Shown: positions 61,115 through 64,000 of the stretch, one piece after another | How positions within the stretch are numbered: position 1 is the first letter of the stretch | Layout: every line of letters starts with the position of its first letter | Assembly: GCF_000524195.1 (NCBI RefSeq) | Contig: NW_020170451.1 | Span: 79,972 to 143,971 of the forward strand | DNA length: 64,000 bases | DNA from: Echinococcus granulosus | Taxonomy: Eukaryota > Platyhelminthes > Cestoda > Cyclophyllidea > Taeniidae | Direction of reading: 5' to 3' | Position numbers and translations under genes: made by a program | Notes under the pieces: generated by a model | Told to the model about the DNA's origin: nothing | What the model saw: only the letters and a program-made list of their open reading frames with translations | Database searches by the model: none

Positions 61115-62733
61115 GTGACCAGAGGTGATACATCTTCAACAAAGGCTGTGGAATCGGTCAAGATTACTCAAAAGGAAAGGAGTTTGCGGGAAAGATGCTG
61201 CGAAAGGCTGCAAAAGCTCAATCCCATCCTTAGATTCTCCGATTCCAAATGTTTTTCCTATCGATCACCCTTTGTGGATCCACCTGTCTCAGAGATCCTT
61301 GAATTCCTCTTTCTCGGTAGGTTCTCTATTCAAGCACTGACGATAAACCAATGTTCAGGGAATGCACGAGATTCAAGGGACGCCCAAATGATGGAGGAGA
61401 GGAGCATCACACACGTCATCAACGCCACTTACGAACAGCCCAACTTCTTCGAAGGAGGTGGAAAAATTGAGTATCTCCGCGTACCCGTCGACGACAATAA
61501 CCAGGCTGATCTTATGCCTTACTTCAGACCAGCCATCGAATTCATCGGTGAGACCTTTTCTTTACCTCCTAGCCCAGTTGCTATGTTGTTCGCTTAGTAA
61601 CTCAGGATGAGCATTTAACTTCCCATCCCTTAAATTGCTTGCGAATGAACAAACAAACATGAGTGAGGGTAGTTTTTAGCTCAATGACTAACGGTATGAC
61701 TTGGATTTTAAAACTTTGATTCTTACTTTAAGTGAAACAATTAGTTTAGTGTTAATAAAATAACATTAAAGTTCTGTGAAATAAGCTGACCTAAAATCGC
61801 ATATTGATAATATTTTTACGATCACTATGAACATATATTGAGATTTACAACCAGGAAATCCATTGATGACTAAAAAACTACATTAACACTTTTGACCTTA
61901 TTCCCCGTTAAAAGCGGGAATTTTTCCTGACTCTAACTCCTGCCTCCTATATTTTATGTTGGAATCTGTTGTACTACAGGAAAGGTTTGAAGAATATTTT
62001 TGCAAAATTTGGTAACTTTATTCTGTACTGATTCGCATAAGAATTCTGCATGGTCATGTCAAACTTAGGGTTATGTAACAAACGGTAAAATGATTCACGT
62101 GATGACCTATTTGTTGCTAGGTTAAGGAATTCTTGCACGAATTTTTTACAAATGTCACGTGATCTGCATCAGCCATGCAATAGGGCTCAAATATGATGAC
62201 TTGCACACAAACAGGAGCATCTTGATCTGACAAATGTGATCTCCGATTCATTAAGAACAGGTGGGGCACGTGGTATGAATGGATACGTTAGATTGCTCTA
62301 TGATAGTAGATTGGAATATTTGGAATGAAAGTCATGGCTTGCCGGCTTATCTTTGTAAACAGATGCGGCAATGCGAGCAGGTGGGCGGGTGCTGGTTCAC
62401 TGCCAGGCGGGCGTGTCGCGGTCGCCAAGTCTGGTAATCGCCTACCTCGTGGTCCACTCATCGCTCTCCGTAATTGAGGCCTTTACATTGGCCAATCACC
62501 TCCGCTCCGCCGTTGGTCCGAGTCTCCATTTCCTCGGCCAGGTCGAAAAATTTTGTGCCTCCCTCCGCCTCGAATTCGAATGTTATAGCACTGTCTCAGC
62601 AGACCGTTATGTGAGGGATATGATTGATCGTCGGTGGAGGGACTTCCAGCGCTCTTCGTCTCCATCTCCCTCCCCACTTATTCCCTCCAGCAATTACCGT
62701 TGTCATTTTCCCAATTTTGTAACCCTATGGTGA
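61115..62733 (+). CDS. Dual-specificity MAP-kinase phosphatase, catalytic region (DUSP10-like)
   Basis: Exons are at most 61,115-61,316, then 61,359-61,547 and 62,363-62,733 (TGA at 62,731-62,733). They join without breaking the frame: FLFLG/NARDSRDAQM across the first intron and EFI-D-AAMRAGG across the second. The product should remove phosphate from both Thr and Tyr of activated MAP kinases. Catalytic residues are present: the general acid in VPVDDNNQADL (61,481-61,510), the nucleophile in VHCQAGVSRSPS (Cys codon 62,401-62,403) and the loop Arg (62,419-62,421). FLFLGN and HCQAGVSRS resemble DUSP10 most, though DUSP1-type enzymes share much of this, and the usual RSAT is RSPS here. After the domain comes a short Ser/Pro-rich tail. 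The N-terminus is unresolved: the frame is open back to 61,115, a competing frame is open from 61,125, and no start codon or rhodanese domain was found. Confidence 0.85.
61317..61358 (+). other. 42-bp in-frame mini-intron of the phosphatase gene
   Basis: The sequence starts GTAGGTTC and ends AATGTTCAG, and separates CTCG from GGAATGCA inside the conserved FLFLGN motif of the phosphatase domain. Its length is a multiple of three and it has no stop, so it reads through as part of the open frame. The domain alignment (FLxLGN.xD) shows it must be removed, because retention would insert 14 residues between Gly and Asn. Confidence 0.8.
61548..62362 (+). other. 815-bp intron of the phosphatase gene
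   Basis: Donor ATCG/GTGAGACC and acceptor TTTGTAAACAG. It is a phase-1 intron splitting an Asp codon just before the active-site exon. It is AT-rich and no nested feature was recognised. Confidence 0.8.
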
Positions 62734-62882
62734 ATCAATGAATGACTGACGGCCTTTGTAAATTTTGATTTAAAATGTGGGGATTTTATTTTATTTGTTG
62801 ATATTTTTCTTTTGAATGGGAATTTTCATGGCAGATGTCATTATAAAATTGAAAATGAAATTTAAGGTGGTTCCGAATGTAC

Positions 62883-62888
62883 AATAAA
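62883..62888 (+). terminator. Candidate polyadenylation signal AATAAA
   Basis: AATAAA lies 150 bp after the phosphatase stop codon, the first canonical hexamer downstream that I noticed. Confidence 0.45.
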
Positions 62889-63944
62889 TCAAATAAGTTT
62901 CGAAAGTTTGTTTAAGTAGTATCTACGACCCTCCTATTCCTGTTATTGTGAGGAACTTCAGCAATTTAGTACTTACTCTACAAAATAGCACATTTTTGGC
63001 AAGTAAACAAAAGAACTAAGCTGGTATAACCCCAGAATGCTAACTGTCATAGATCCCTAATTAAGGGTCTGCTTCGGTGTTTAGAGACTTTCATCAACGC
63101 TGCTAGTCAGGATGCGAACAATTTAAGTGCATAAACGTAGTCTGATTTGCAGTACCGATTCCTCCTACGTTCAAAGTTTACGCAACTTTCCTTTCGGAGT
63201 AGATCTACATTACGGAGGTGCTTAAGTATTTTCTATAACTGGATCTGCTTTATTTTAAGTTGATTCTGGTACGATATTGACAAAGAAACCTGTTATTAAC
63301 AGTGATATGAATCGTGTTATTTTACAGTGCTTTAAATAAATGTATCAAAAACGATTCAATGTCCAAACTTTAAGAGTGTATATTTTATTGGTCCTGCTGA
63401 AGAAAGGAGGCGGTAAAATACTGCTTTGCGGCTAAACACGAGTCTAAAACAGAAATGACTCAAATGTGCTGTCAAAGAAGGGAAATGCGGTGCATAATGC
63501 TGAACTAGTATCAATTATTTTAAGAAAGGATTTTGCGAAATGTAAATTAGTTTAGAAAATCATTTTCTGTAAATTGATCTATTTTTAGTTTGCCATCCAA
63601 ATAATAAGGCTGGACTAATTGTGTTTTGGAGTATCTAGATAATCAGGATCCAGCCACGTTTTAAAATGGATCAGATAAAAATTTCGTAATATTACAAAAG
63701 AACAAAACTTTAAACAACTCTGCATATTGCAAAAGTAGTGGTATTTGGGTAACGTATCCAATTCTGAAAGAGTTTGGAAAATGAAAATCGTTCCAAATTA
63801 TGCTAACTGTGAAGCAAGCATTAATGAGATCAGGAAATAGAAAATTCTCACATTCATTCAGTTGACATTGTTATGCATACCTTAATGATTATTACGAGGA
63901 AAGTTCATTGGTTGTCAAACGTTCACATTTCTTCCACTCCGCAC

Positions 63945-63993
63945 ATGACTACTCTGTTTCAAATTTGGGCATACGGATGTCTAACACCTAAAT
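63945..63993 (+). repeat. Dispersed repeat segment, copy b
   Basis: ATGACTACTCTGTTTCAAAT then TTGGGCATACGGATGTCTAA, the counterpart of 52,661-52,708. It may extend past the window end. Confidence 0.45.
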
Positions 63994-64000
63994 AGGCAGG

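Larger units (their letters stand above)
62734..64000. other. 3' flank of the phosphatase gene
   Basis: The first 150 bp are likely 3' untranslated sequence, with AATAAA at 62,883-62,888. The rest is AT-rich with no recognised gene. The window ends within or just after a dispersed repeat segment at 63,945-63,993. Confidence 0.4.

Noticed and set aside
62483..62677. Minus-strand 64-codon opening over the phosphatase active-site exon
   Set aside because: Shadow of the conserved + strand catalytic domain.
1..64000. CRISPR array, bacterial operon, phage or plasmid features
   Set aside because: No regularly spaced repeats and no prokaryotic gene organisation were seen; GT-AG introns and gypsy elements show this is eukaryotic DNA.

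Overview
The window is nuclear DNA of an animal with long introns. It is AT-rich, gene-poor and full of old LTR retrotransposon debris. Coding sequence appears as short exons bounded by GT...AG introns, including one 42-bp intron. Very short introns, an exon-per-module thrombospondin gene, a divergent NK-like homeobox gene and many decayed Ty3/gypsy copies fit a parasitic flatworm (tapeworm or fluke). That assignment is inference: no rRNA, mitochondrial or species-diagnostic sequence is present. Most open reading frames of 60 to 110 codons here look like chance openings in AT-rich DNA.

Three host genes can be supported, all on the + strand. At 3,594-4,032 two exons encode thrombospondin type-1 modules of the ADAMTS/ADAMTS-like/papilin kind; the rest of that gene was not found. 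At 40,548-41,514 a compact three-exon gene encodes a 256-residue homeodomain protein closest by eye to the Bsx/Barx group. At 61,115-62,733 there is the catalytic half of a MAP-kinase phosphatase with an intact HCQAGVSRS loop. An isolated candidate exon with strong splice signals lies at 45,845-45,950.

The rest is dominated by one LTR family. Its LTRs are about 175-200 bp, start near TGTGTAATACTTTAATTG, end in GCGCTACA, and are followed by a TGGTGGCAGC primer-binding site. I count about a dozen copies. Three are short elements of about 1 kb on the + strand (16,251, 17,775 and 47,386) with LTRs at both ends and only a gag-like remnant inside, so they are non-autonomous, TRIM-like elements. A fourth, rearranged copy is on the minus strand at 55,673. 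The others are solo or partial LTRs.

A decayed but nearly collinear Ty3/gypsy pol (reverse transcriptase, RNase H, integrase) occupies 23,780-26,010, and an LTR of the same family follows at 26,585. Fragments of further gypsy pol genes lie on the minus strand at about 30,900-31,540, 33,559-33,750 and 36,680-36,874, interleaved with minus-strand LTRs. This suggests that autonomous gypsy elements with this LTR once mobilised the short elements. Between these features lie long AT-rich stretches with no recognisable gene.
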